From: UBA3946 sp002385755
GTDB taxonomy: Bacteria; Bacillota_I; Bacilli_A; ML615J-28; CAG-698
Direction of reading: 5' to 3'
Assembly (NCBI GenBank): GCA_050953085.1
Contig: JBMNLX010000001.1
Span: forward strand, 1 to 64,000
Length of the DNA: 64,000 nucleotides
In this document: positions 17,964-26,402 of the stretch, in pieces
Layout of the letters: the number at the start of each line of letters is the position of its first letter
How positions within the stretch are numbered: position 1 is the first letter of the stretch
Notes under the pieces: model-generated
Seen by the model: the letters and a program-made list of their open reading frames with translations, nothing else
What the model was told of the DNA's origin: nothing
The model's database searches: none
Made by a program: the position numbers and the translations under genes

Positions 17964-17992
17964 TTGCCATTTGTCCAATATTCCTATATAAT
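17964..17992 (+). promoter_or_regulatory. strong sigma-70-type promoter
   Basis: TTGCCA at 17964-17969, exactly 17 bases, TATAAT at 17987-17992. It drives the SatD-like fragment, whose ATG is 16 bases further on. Confidence 0.75.
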
Positions 17993-18008
17993 AGTAGCGG
18001 GTGATAAT

Positions 18009-18170
18009 ATGTCATATAGCGCTTTGCTTATCGACGTAATCGAATCCCGCCGGTACGCGGACCGATTGCTCGTCCAGGAATTATTGAAAAGGATAATCGG
18101 CTATTTAAACGAGGTGTTTAGGCCGGGGCTTGTTTACTACCCAAATTCAAAATATGGCTTTGTATGCTAA
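18009..18170 (+). pseudogene. N-terminal fragment of a SatD-family protein
   Basis: From ATG 18009 the reading gives SYSALLIDVIESRRYADR, then LLVQELLKRIIGYLNEVF, matching the start of SatD-like proteins (pattern YALIGDIIDSRK..R..VQ..L...L..IN..F), which are normally over 200 residues. Similarity ends near 18145, and a stop follows at 18168. The intact promoter upstream shows that the gene start was kept while the body was lost, apparently where the 18229-22703 cassette begins. SatD function is poorly known. Confidence 0.5.
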
Positions 18171-18228
18171 GCATAACACCAAACAACGCAAAATGCGCAA
18201 TTATGCGTTCCTCTCCAAATACTGCAGT

Positions 18229-18285
18229 TAATGGCAACCATGACGGTTGCCATTATCACTTTTTGTCGAAAGAACAACAAGTTTT
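18229..18285 (+). repeat. 57-base direct repeat with perfect palindrome, left copy
   Basis: TAATGGCAACC at 18229-18239 and GGTTGCCATTA at 18245-18255 form a perfect 11-base palindrome around ATGAC. The unit continues to AACAAGTTTT at 18285. The same 57 bases occur ungapped at 22647-22703 with 6 differences, all outside the first 28 bases. The pair brackets the three-gene helicase cassette. Confidence 0.8.
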
Positions 18286-18312
18286 CAAGTTGTGCAAGAT
18301 TTCGAAAAACAA

Positions 18313-18341
18313 TTGACTTACTGGGATATAATTGGTAAAAT
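18313..18341 (+). promoter_or_regulatory. promoter inside the cassette's left end
   Basis: TTGACT at 18313-18318, a 17-base spacer, TAAAAT at 18336-18341. It points to a short region that ends at the terminator at 18512-18565. Confidence 0.55.
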
Positions 18342-18366
18342 ATAATTGTTGAAAAATGGAAAATAT

Positions 18367-18480
18367 TTTGAGTATAAAAATGCAGATAAAGATCGAAAGG
18401 AAGGGCTTGTAAAAAGTTTAATTCCGTAAAAGAGTATAAAAAAAGATGGTACAAAGGTAAAAGAACATTGCCGTTCAACG
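18367..18480 (+). pseudogene. remnant of a small basic protein gene
   Basis: In one frame the sequence reads FEYKNADKDRKEGLVKSLIP, one stop, then KSIKKDGTKVKEHCRSTPQ. The KDGTKVK.H.RS.PQ signature is typical of short basic proteins of mobile elements in Bacillota. An internal TAA and the lack of a ribosome site argue that it is decayed; alternatively the stretch is an untranslated RNA of about 215 bases between a promoter and a terminator. Confidence 0.35.
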
Positions 18481-18511
18481 CCCCAATAAAGTTAAATATC
18501 AACACATAATT

Positions 18512-18565
18512 AAAGGTGAAATCAAAATGGTTTTGTTCTTATATTTGTTTCACCTTTTGTTTTTT
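18512..18565 (+). terminator. rho-independent terminator
   Basis: AAAGGTGAAA at 18512-18521 and TTTCACCTTT at 18548-18557 form a 10-base perfect stem, with extra pairing possible in the loop, followed by TGTTTTTTG. It separates the short upstream transcript from the helicase operon. Bases 18566-18840 are AT-rich with no gene visible. Confidence 0.75.
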
Positions 18566-18840
18566 GATTAACAGGAAGATTTAATTGGATTTGATTTTTA
18601 ATAAATTATCAGTTCAATTGAGGACAAGGCATTAGTTAAATAAAGAGAAAAAAAATAAAAAGAAAAAAAATTATGTTGGGTAATGGAAACCGAGGTTTTA
18701 TAATCTATCTAGTTAGGATTGGCTTTATTACTGGCTTTGGCAACATGTGAAATATATCGAAATATTGGGTTTTTACTACGAAATAAATAAAACGGAAAAA
18801 TATTGTGAACATTAGAAAAAAGTGATATGAAAGGGTGGCT

Positions 18841-20046
18841 ATGGTCTATAGAGCTGTAGATGTCGATGATTATACAAAAATTCAGCGCCAGATAATTAAA
18901 GAACCGTTAACGAGAAGTTTTGCTGTTGTAGGCGGTCCGGGCACCGGAAAGACGATTATTGCTTTGGAACGTTTGCAACAGGTTATAAGTAGCGGTACTC
19001 CTGGGTATTATATCGCTTATAATCGTAATCTTGTCCAACTTGCCAATTATATAATGAATGAGAAAATGCATACAAAAAATGAGATTTATGCCCGGACAAT
19101 GAATTCATGGTTTGCCAAGATTTACTATGACATAACCGGGGAATATATGCCTTATGGTTTCAATGAGATTGATTGGGACGACTATAACGAAAAAATCGAT
19201 AACGCCCTAGAAACGGGGCGGCTTTCCAAAACCCCGATTCTCATTGTCGATGAAATACAGGACTTTCCTGCCGAGGTGTTGAAATTAATAAACAAGTTGG
19301 GCGAAACGATTAATATATTCGTTGATGACAACCAAAAGATTGACATCGAAAATGTGTATGATATATTCGATGTTCAAGGCCGGGCTTTAAGCATATTTTC
19401 ACTGGAAGAGAAATTCTATGACCTGACTGAGAATTTCCGTAACACCCGCGAGATTGAACGTGTTGCTAAAATTTTCATGCATGAAGGCGATGTTATTTAT
19501 AACGATATAACCTGCGCGCGGATATCGGCGTGGCGTGGCGGTGATAAACCGGCCTTGATTCATGCCGAATCGTTTACAGAAACTTGCCATAGGATTGGCT
19601 TGTATTCCGAACAGAATCCGGCGCGCGCGATTGGTGTTATTCTTATGACCACGAATAGTAAAGTTTTCAGGCAGTACCAGGAGGAATTCGCCAAGAGAAA
19701 ATGCGATTTTCAGTACACTTTCGGTTATGACCGTGACTCGCAGTTTGATTACGGAAAAAGCGGGATCTACATGATGACTTATAAAACATGCAAGGGTTTG
19801 GAATTCGATGATGTCTTTATACTTGAAGCCGATTCTTATGAGAAGAGTTTTATTGATGCCGGCACGCGCAGACAGTATTATGTCGCTTGCACGCGCGCCC
19901 GGGAAAACTTGAGTTTTATCTACCGTGATCCCGAGTCCTCTGTTATTAGACAACTATTAGCCCCGGAAAACATTCGCCTGTTCAGAAAGATATCCTGGGA
20001 GCCTCAAGAAATATTAGTCAAATACATGAAGGTGTTTCGGGAATGA
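18841..20046 (+). CDS. small UvrD/Rep-like superfamily 1 helicase
   Basis: I choose ATG 18841 because AAAGGG lies 6 bases upstream. The 401-residue protein has GGPGTGKT (Walker A, about residue 31), ILIVDEIQDFP (Walker B, with the UvrD-type DExQD), NIFVDDNQ (motif III-like), TENFRNT (motif IV), MTYKTCKGLEFDDVFI (motif V) and RQYYVACTRAREN (motif VI). UvrD, Rep and PcrA have about 700 residues; here the 1B and 2B accessory domains are essentially absent, leaving a minimal motor. It overlaps the next gene by ATGA, and the three genes form one coupled operon inside direct repeats. GajB of Gabija is also a short UvrD-like protein, but its partners differ. A defence role is inference. Confidence 0.85.
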   Translation: MVYRAVDVDDYTKIQRQIIKEPLTRSFAVVGGPGTGKTIIALERLQQVISSGTPGYYIAYNRNLVQLANYIMNEKMHTKNEIYARTMNSWFAKIYYDITGEYMPYGFNEIDWDDYNEKIDNALETGRLSKTPILIVDEIQDFPAEVLKLINKLGETINIFVDDNQKIDIENVYDIFDVQGRALSIFSLEEKFYDLTENFRNTREIERVAKIFMHEGDVIYNDITCARISAWRGGDKPALIHAESFTETCHRIGLYSEQNPARAIGVILMTTNSKVFRQYQEEFAKRKCDFQYTFGYDRDSQFDYGKSGIYMMTYKTCKGLEFDDVFILEADSYEKSFIDAGTRRQYYVACTRARENLSFIYRDPESSVIRQLLAPENIRLFRKISWEPQEILVKYMKVFRE

Positions 20047-21494
20047 CGATGCTTAAAACATTCTACGTTTATACCAATATCAACGATCTTGCTATCTACC
20101 TTAGTCATGACGCGGTCATGCCCGCCTATTTGTTGAATAAGGATACTTTCTTCGGGTCTTTCTGTTCACGCAATAAATACGGAATCATTATAACCAATAA
20201 AGTTTTCCCTCGTGAATATATCGAAAAAACATGCGCGCATAAAAACATCAACCCGGTCGTGGTTGAGGTGGCATTGCCAGGCACGACGCCCGCGCGTATC
20301 GTGAGCGATAATTACTTCGTCCGGCAAGATAACCTTTCCCGATTCGGCGAAAATGACCTTGCGGCGTTTGTTCAAGGGTACCTGCCGGGTGCGGAGATCG
20401 TGAAAGTGTACGGAGTGACGAGAAAACCGGAGACAATTGATTACGGAAACGCTGCTTTGGTTCCGGGGCTTATCCATCCTGAACGGTTTCCGTCCTTTCC
20501 CGTCGGCGCCAAGGGGTTTAATTATAATCTTGTCGAAGAGATTTTAGCTTCTGTGATCGAGCAACCGCTTTTGGAAAAAGCCGTTCTTCGCAACAAAATA
20601 AAAGCGGCGTTTACGGTCGCGCTAGCTTGTTTCAAAGAAAACAACGATATTTTTGAAGGAAATTTTGATCAAGCAATATTTGAGCTTGCGGAAAAAGTGA
20701 TGACATTCGAGGAATTTACGTCCTCCCCCACGAAAGGCATGGTTAAAACTTCGGATAACTATATCTTCCCCAACATTGAAAAACTTCTCCGCGGCGCTCT
20801 GATTCATGATTATGGCTTAATTAAAAAATACCCGGAAAATATCGCCATGAACATGCTTTTATATCAAATGGCGATAACCGTCTCGCTTGCCGAGAGAAGA
20901 GTTGTTGACGGCGTCCCGCAACTTTTTAATACTGGAGCATGGAAAGAAAGGCTCGGGCTGCGTTTCTTTAGGGCAGTGAAGCGTATCGCCGCGGGCGAGG
21001 CGATAACGGAAAGATATCGTAAAATTCTCTCGCTTCTAGGGAAGGAAGAAAGCGCCGGGGCAATATTGGCGGAAGCGCAAGATCTAGACTGTTACAGCGC
21101 CTTCCGGGCGATATATTTGTTCACCTTAAGCGCCCGCTTCCGCAATCCCCATGATGTCTCCGCGACTTTGCTTCACTTCAAGGTCAAGCCGGCGGAAGCG
21201 CGCCTGGTGTGGTTTTTATACGGCCTTAATTTCGGGATGAATGGTTTGAGCGTGAATTTTAAGAACAATTATCATGCCGTATATTTCGGGGAACTGTTAA
21301 GCATCAAACACGTGAAAGATAAGTCATTGCCGAGAGAAGTTGTCAATACCAAAGAGTACTTCCGGGTCAGGGGGATTCCTTTTCCCAACAGCAGCGAAGG
21401 GTATTATCTATATCATCGCTCAAAAAAACAAGAACGGGAACGGGAAAGTTCATTCGCGCAAATTTCTTTGTTTTCGGGAGGCGATAAAGAGTGA
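20043..21494 (+). CDS. unknown protein, second gene of the helicase cassette
   Basis: A 483-residue protein of no family I recognise. It starts MTMLKTFYVYTNINDLAIYL, a pattern that recalls the opening of ADP-ribosyltransferase-like folds only weakly. The first 150 residues are beta-rich, and residues 160-430 are mostly helical. The C terminus, after EGYYLYHRSKKQERERE, is a charged tail ending QISLFSGG. No membrane segment or metal motif is evident. Start and stop overlap both neighbours (ATGA before, GTGA after), so its dosage is tied to the helicase and the third protein. It is likely a subunit of the same complex; its biochemical role cannot be read from the sequence. Confidence 0.7.
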   Translation: MTMLKTFYVYTNINDLAIYLSHDAVMPAYLLNKDTFFGSFCSRNKYGIIITNKVFPREYIEKTCAHKNINPVVVEVALPGTTPARIVSDNYFVRQDNLSRFGENDLAAFVQGYLPGAEIVKVYGVTRKPETIDYGNAALVPGLIHPERFPSFPVGAKGFNYNLVEEILASVIEQPLLEKAVLRNKIKAAFTVALACFKENNDIFEGNFDQAIFELAEKVMTFEEFTSSPTKGMVKTSDNYIFPNIEKLLRGALIHDYGLIKKYPENIAMNMLLYQMAITVSLAERRVVDGVPQLFNTGAWKERLGLRFFRAVKRIAAGEAITERYRKILSLLGKEESAGAILAEAQDLDCYSAFRAIYLFTLSARFRNPHDVSATLLHFKVKPAEARLVWFLYGLNFGMNGLSVNFKNNYHAVYFGELLSIKHVKDKSLPREVVNTKEYFRVRGIPFPNSSEGYYLYHRSKKQERERESSFAQISLFSGGDKE

Positions 21495-22531
21495 TAACGG
21501 TAGCGGAAAAATTGGACATAAAAAAGGATTATAAAACAATCATCGCGAACCACCGGGGAGAAGACAAAAGCGCAATTCGGGATATCTTTTATACATTAAT
21601 AGACGAGATTACCGCGACCGGTTTGGCCGGGTATTTTGATGTTGGCTCCCGGGAGTTTGACGAACTTTATCGGATTGCGCTCTATCTTGCGATCAAATAT
21701 CAGGACTACGCCAACGCCAATAACATCATCCAGTCATACAAAAAGGAAAACGATCGCGTTAAGCGTTACGCGCCATGGTATTATCGATATGCAATCATTG
21801 TATATGCCTGTCGCCTTCCCCGCTATTTCATTGAAAAGCCAAAAAAGTTAAAGAAAAAGGCGGTGCGGTATCTTAAGCTGGCGAAGAGTAAAAGCGAGCA
21901 TGATTTGCTTGCGAAAACGTTAAAGTGGCATCTTACTTACTTAGAGTGTTTACTCAAAGATGAAAGAAGAAGAGATAAATACAAGGATGTTTTTGCCGGT
22001 TTCTATCAAACGATGCTTACGCTTGATTTTTGCGAGGAATACACGAAGCAATTAAACAAACTAAACGATCTGGTTAGCGGGAAAATCGACTGGGAAGAGT
22101 ACGTCAATATAGACCAGGATTTGATCCTTGAAGAAGAAACGCGTCACCCGGAAACATACGATGAAACCGACAAAATCATCGTTATTATCGGCGATTCCGA
22201 GGTAAAACCGCAACAAATCTTGGGAATCGCGAAAAATTACGGGTACCAAAAAGAAAATGTTGAATTGTATCTTGATTACAGCAAACTTACCAATCTCAAA
22301 TTCAGCAAATTTCAATACAATGATAAAATCGACGGCATAATCATCGGTCCCGTACCCCATTCTTCAAAAGACAAAGGTAATTATTCCAGCATTATTCAAA
22401 CCTTAACGGAAGAGGACGGCTATCCGCGCGTTATCAAATGTCAAACGGAGGCTGGAAACCTAAAAATCACGAAATCAGCGCTACATAACGCTTTAAAAGA
22501 ACTAAAATCTTACGCAATGGCTATCGCTTAA
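21491..22531 (+). CDS. helical protein with DUF2325-like C-terminal domain
   Basis: This 346-residue protein starts at GTG 21491, overlapping the previous stop (GTGA). Residues 1-200 are helical and rich in Lys, Tyr and Arg, resembling a TPR-like repeat region. From about residue 225 comes an alpha/beta domain: KIIVIIGDSEVKPQQILGI, DKIDGIIIGPVPHSSKDKG, then GYPRVIK and KITKSALHNALKEL. The order of a nucleotide-fold-like first strand, a PHS or PH motif and a terminal S-x-L-x-x-AL helix resembles DUF2325, a small Rossmann-like domain of unknown role. It could sense or bind a nucleotide or nucleic acid. Third gene of the cassette; the right-hand repeat lies 115 bases downstream. Confidence 0.65.
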   Translation: MITVAEKLDIKKDYKTIIANHRGEDKSAIRDIFYTLIDEITATGLAGYFDVGSREFDELYRIALYLAIKYQDYANANNIIQSYKKENDRVKRYAPWYYRYAIIVYACRLPRYFIEKPKKLKKKAVRYLKLAKSKSEHDLLAKTLKWHLTYLECLLKDERRRDKYKDVFAGFYQTMLTLDFCEEYTKQLNKLNDLVSGKIDWEEYVNIDQDLILEEETRHPETYDETDKIIVIIGDSEVKPQQILGIAKNYGYQKENVELYLDYSKLTNLKFSKFQYNDKIDGIIIGPVPHSSKDKGNYSSIIQTLTEEDGYPRVIKCQTEAGNLKITKSALHNALKELKSYAMAIA

Positions 22532-22646
22532 TGAGTAAGTATAAACGTTAGGATATTATAGAAAATTATATAAAGTAAACTCTTAAGTTTTTAATATTAA
22601 AACTTATAGTCGATGGGGTTCAAGGGGGAAAGACCGACATCGCAGA

Positions 22647-22703
22647 TAATGGCAACCATGACGGTTGCCATTATAATTTTGTGTCGGAAAAATAACAAGT
22701 TTT
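22647..22703 (+). repeat. 57-base direct repeat with perfect palindrome, right copy
   Basis: Right-hand partner of 18229-18285: TAATGGCAACC, loop ATGAC, GGTTGCCATTA at 22647-22673, then a conserved tail to AACAAGTTTT. 51 of 57 bases agree with the left copy. Confidence 0.8.
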
Positions 22704-22754
22704 CTCGATAAACATGGAAACGGCTAATATGTTGTAAAAAGGGCTAAATATGTG

Positions 22755-22783
22755 TTGTTTTTTGAAAATGCATGTGATATAAT
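22755..22783 (+). promoter_or_regulatory. promoter of the polysaccharide locus
   Basis: TTGTTT at 22755-22760, a 17-base spacer and TATAAT at 22778-22783, 38 bases before the GTG start of the regulator at 22822. Confidence 0.65.
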
Positions 22784-22821
22784 AATATTGTTCTAAATGT
22801 GAACAAAATGAGGAGATTTAG

Positions 22822-23445
22822 GTGATTAACAATCTTTTTTTTAAACCCACTCAATTATATAAAGAATTTATCCTGCTTGATCTCATAAGCAAAAACCCGA
22901 ACATTACTCAAAGAACATTGGCCAATCATCTAAACGTCTCCGTATCAAATGTCAATAATCATATCGATGAGTATGAGAAAAAGGGTTATTTGAAAAGAGA
23001 GTATTTGTCTTCCAAAACCGTGGAATATCTTATCACAAAAAAGGGGATTGAACGGAAGAATTTATTGAATCTCAATTTTCTGAAGTCTTCGCAACTTATT
23101 CTCGATTCCGCAAAAGCCAACATTATTGAATTCATTAACAAATTGAAAGAGAAGGATTATAAAAAGATATTATTTTACGGCGCTGGGGAAGTAGCGGAAA
23201 TAATGTTGCATGTGATTCGGAAAGAAAATCCGCAACTTATTGAGGTTGCGGGTATTATTGATGATGATGTTAATAAACAAGCTGGGTCAATAGAAGGAAT
23301 CAATATTATTAGTTTAGATAAGATAAATGAAATTGAACATGACGGTATTTTGATTTCCAGTTATGCACATCGTGAAATAATGTATAAAAGATTATTGGAT
23401 TTGGGTTATTCAAAAGATAATATTCTAGAATTTTTCGAAAAATAA
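22822..23445 (+). CDS. winged-helix regulator fused to a Rossmann sensor domain
   Basis: A 207-residue protein, GTG start behind GAGGAG. Residues 5-75 form a winged helix: NPNITQRTLANHLNVSVSNV is the helix-turn-helix, and YLITKKGIERK ends the wing. Residues 110-207 form a Rossmann-like half domain: KKILFYGAGEVAEIMLHVI, VAGIIDDDVNKQ, GILISSYAHREIMYKRL, similar to the N-terminal domain of PglD-type proteins and to CoA/NAD-binding sensors. As the first gene of a surface-polysaccharide locus it is probably its regulator, sensing a sugar nucleotide or cofactor. The same type of winged helix reappears in the fusion protein at the far end of the locus (40713-43310). Confidence 0.75.
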   Translation: MINNLFFKPTQLYKEFILLDLISKNPNITQRTLANHLNVSVSNVNNHIDEYEKKGYLKREYLSSKTVEYLITKKGIERKNLLNLNFLKSSQLILDSAKANIIEFINKLKEKDYKKILFYGAGEVAEIMLHVIRKENPQLIEVAGIIDDDVNKQAGSIEGINIISLDKINEIEHDGILISSYAHREIMYKRLLDLGYSKDNILEFFEK

Positions 23446-23475
23446 CATTAAAGGTAATAGGAAAAGGAGAAAATC

Positions 23476-24186
23476 ATGAGTAGGAAGAAAAGAATTTTTC
23501 TATCAACACCAACCATGCACGGTGATGAACAGAGATTTATACAAGAAGCGTTTGATTCAAACTGGATTGCTCCTTTAGGCCCCAATGTTGATGCTTTTGA
23601 GCATGAAATTGCTGAGTATGTTGGAGTAAAACATGCCGCGGCGTTAGCATCGGGAACAGCAGCCATTCATCTTGCGGTAAAACTGGCGGGTGTAAAGCCA
23701 GGTGATGTTGTATTCTGCTCAGATTTAACTTTTGCTGCAACCGTTAACCCCGTATCATATGAGGGCGGAGTCCAGGTGCTTATTGATTCCGAATCTGATA
23801 CTTGGAATATGAATCCCCGTGCTTTGGAAAAGGCTTTTGAAAAGTATCCTGACTGTAAATGTGTAATAGTTGTTAACCTTTACGGCACACCGGCAAGACT
23901 TGATGAGATCCGCGCCATTTGTGACGCTCATGGCGCTGTTATGATAGAAGATGCCGCGGAAAGTTTATCTTCTACGTATAAAGGAAAACAAACGGGAACG
24001 TTTGGCCATTATGGGATTTTGTCGTTTAATGGAAACAAGCTAATCACCACATCAGGTGGCGGCATGCTTCTTTCTGATGACGGAGAAGCCATCAAAAAGG
24101 CAAGGTTCTGGGCGACACAGGCCCGCGATCCTTTTCCGTGGTACCAACATAGTGAAATTCGATGTCCACTGTTGCAATGCGTGTAA
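23476..24186 (+). pseudogene. truncated DegT/DnrJ/EryC1 aminotransferase
   Basis: Starts well (ATG 23476, AAGGAG upstream) and encodes 230 residues of a sugar PLP aminotransferase: FIQEAFDSNWIAPLGPNVDA, ALASGTAAIHLAVKLAG, IEDAAESLSS, and FGHYGILSFNGNKLITTSGG with the PLP lysine in NGNKLITT. Relatives run to about 380 residues. The match breaks off after YQHSEI near 24160, where GYNYRLSN would follow, and a stop comes soon after. The C-terminal 150 residues are gone. Enzymes of this family aminate 4-keto sugars for surface glycans. Confidence 0.85.
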
Positions 24187-24445
24187 CGCACGCAAAACTT
24201 TTGCACACTAGGACGTTACATTTCGGACCCATTTTCAGCTCGGTAAATTTGAATGAACATGAGGGTCTAAGATTTAAAGAATTCAGCTTACCAGGAATTT
24301 GCAGGGTTTATAGTACGCTCGAACGTTAAAATATTTCAGTTTGACGTTTATTTGATTTCAACACGATAGACCCTCACTAGCATTAATGCAGGGCAAGATA
24401 GAAAAGGACGATGGTTCTCCACCAGTTATAGGAGGCTTTTAATAG
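24187..24445. other. breakpoint region with a 10-base inverted repeat
   Basis: Between the two aminotransferase remnants no gene is visible. TGAGGGTCTA at 24260-24269 and TAGACCCTCA at 24367-24376 are exact inverted repeats bounding 117 bases, which could be a tiny non-autonomous element or the scar of an insertion that cut the first aminotransferase. I saw no clear target duplication. Confidence 0.4.
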
Positions 24446-25702
24446 ATGACTAAACGAATGAATATACCTTTTTCTCCGCCAGATATTTCTGACGCTGAAG
24501 TTGAAGAAGTGGCTAAGGCTCTTAAGTCCGGCTGGATTACAACCGGTCCTAGAGTTAAACAACTTGAGAAAAGAAGATTGCGGAGTACATCGGCGTCCCT
24601 GCCGAGGCGCCTAATTGCGTTTGCCTTAATTCTCAAACCGCTTGTGCCGAACTCGCTTTGAGATTGCTTGGACGTTGGCGAAGGCGACGAGGTAATCGTG
24701 CCAGCGTACACCTATACACTGCGTCTGCATCAGTTATCGCACACGTTGGTGCAAAGATCGTAATGATTGACTGCCAAAAAGATAGTCTTGAGATGGACTA
24801 TGACGCGGTTGAAAAGGCGATTAACGAACGTACAAAGGCCATCATTCCTGTTTCGTTGGGCGGCGTTCCTTGCGACTACGATAGATTGTTTGAAATAGTC
24901 TGAAAAGAAAAAGAGTTTGTTTAAGCCGAACAATGATATCCAAAAAGCCATTAGGAAGGATTGCCTTGTGTGAAGACACCGCCCATGCTTTCGGAGCGTC
25001 TAAGAACGGAGTGATGCTTAGGCAATATATGTGATTTTTCATCATTCAGCTTCCACGCTGTTAAGAATTTAACCACTGCTGAAGGCGGCTGCTTGACCTG
25101 GAAGCACATTGAAGGAATCGATGATGCTGAGATTTACCACCAGCTTCAATTGTTATCTCTCCACGGCCAGTCGAAAGATGCCCTCAAGAAGAACCAACCT
25201 GGTATGTGGGAATACGACATTGTTGGCACTTGGTATAAATGCAACATGACGGACATTATGGGCGCTATTGGATTAGTTCAATTCGATAGATACCCTGGAA
25301 TGCTTAAAGAGAAGAAAAGAAATCATCGAAAGATATGACGCTGCTTTTAAGCCACTGGGCGTTGAAGTACTTAACCATTATTCTAAAGATTATTCTTCAT
25401 CTGGTCACTTATACATAACCAGAGTTTTCAAGAAAAATGGAACTCCAATTAGCGATCAAGAAAGAAGAGAAATCATCATTAAAATGGCGGAAGCGGGAGT
25501 GGCATGCAATGTTCACTACAAGCCTCTTCCGATGCATACAGCGTATAAAAAGTTGGGATTTGATATTGAAAATTATCCAAATGCTTATGCTCACTATGAA
25601 AACGAGATAACATTGCCTCTTCATACTTGTCTAAAAGACGAAGAGGTAGATTACGTTATAGAATTATTCAGCAAACTGGTAAAAGAATATGCTGGTTTGT
25701 AA
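24446..25702 (+). pseudogene. DegT/DnrJ/EryC1 aminotransferase with many frameshifts
   Basis: ATG 24446 follows AGGAGG. The first frame gives MNIPFSPPDISDAEVEEVAK and ALKSGWITTGPRVKQLEK; the protein then continues across at least five one-base shifts through GEGDEVIVPAYTYT, VIAHVGAKIVMIDCQKDSLE, EDTAHAFGAS, FSFHAVKNLTTAEGG (PLP lysine in VKNLTT), TWYKCNMTDIMGAIGLVQFD and HYKPLPMHTAYKKLGFD, to TAA at 25702. Almost every piece of the family is present, so only indels disable it. Either the gene died very recently or the sequence here contains errors. Its job would be amination of a nucleotide-linked keto sugar. Confidence 0.8.
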
Positions 25703-25724
25703 ATGGGATAAATTGCCTAGTGCA

Positions 25725-26397
25725 ATGCAAAAAGAAGAGATCAGACCGTATTGGGAGAAACTTAGAAAGAAGAATTTCAGCCTGTTTTGGAAAAGAGTTT
25801 TTGACATAGTGGTTTCAGGATTAATGCTACTTATTCTTTCTGCCCTTCTTTTTGATTCTATCGCTTGCAATAGTAATAGATTCGAGAGGACCTATTTTTT
25901 ATAGACAAGAGAGAGTTACCCAGTATGGGAAACATTTTCGTATTTTCAAGTTCCGATCAATGGTAAATGATGCTGATAAAAAAGGCACGTTAGTTACTGT
26001 TGGTCATGACACAAGAATCACTCGAGTTGGCAAACTTATTCGCAAATTGAGGCTAGATGAAGTGAGTCAACTCATTGATGTGTTTAGGGGCACTATGACG
26101 TTCGTTGGAACAAGACCAGAAGTGCCGAGGTACGTAGATCAATATAAGACTGAATACTTAGCCACTTTGCTTCTTCCTGCAGGTGTTACCTCAATGGCGT
26201 CGATAATGTTTAAGGATGAGGATGCTATGCTTGAAGGAAAAGAAGACGTAGATAAAGCATATATTGAAGAAGTTCTCCCACAAAAAATGAAGTGGAACAT
26301 CTCCGAAATCAAGAAATTTGGTTTTTGGCGAGATCTTAAAATTATGTTTATGACTGTATTTGCAGTTTTGGGCAAGAAATACAATAGCAAGGAGTGA
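25725..26397 (+). pseudogene. initial sugar-phosphate transferase (PglC/WcaJ type), one frameshift
   Basis: The N-terminal frame from ATG 25725 has LFWKRVFDIVVSGLMLLILS, the membrane-dipping helix that starts bacterial phosphoglycosyl transferases. One extra T near 25850 moves the rest to the frame SRGPIFYRQERVTQYGKHF, FKFRSMV, RLDEVSQLIDVFRGTMTFVG and TRPEVP, the family's signature block with the catalytic region RLDE. Such enzymes load the first sugar phosphate onto undecaprenyl phosphate at the inner face of the membrane. Start uncertain, as the ribosome site is weak. It lies between the aminotransferase and a GT2 gene. Confidence 0.85.
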
Positions 26398-26402
26398 GTG
26401 AA

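Noticed and set aside
18870..20046. Calling the helicase GajB of a Gabija system
   Set aside because: The neighbouring genes show no GajA-type OLD/TOPRIM nuclease motifs.
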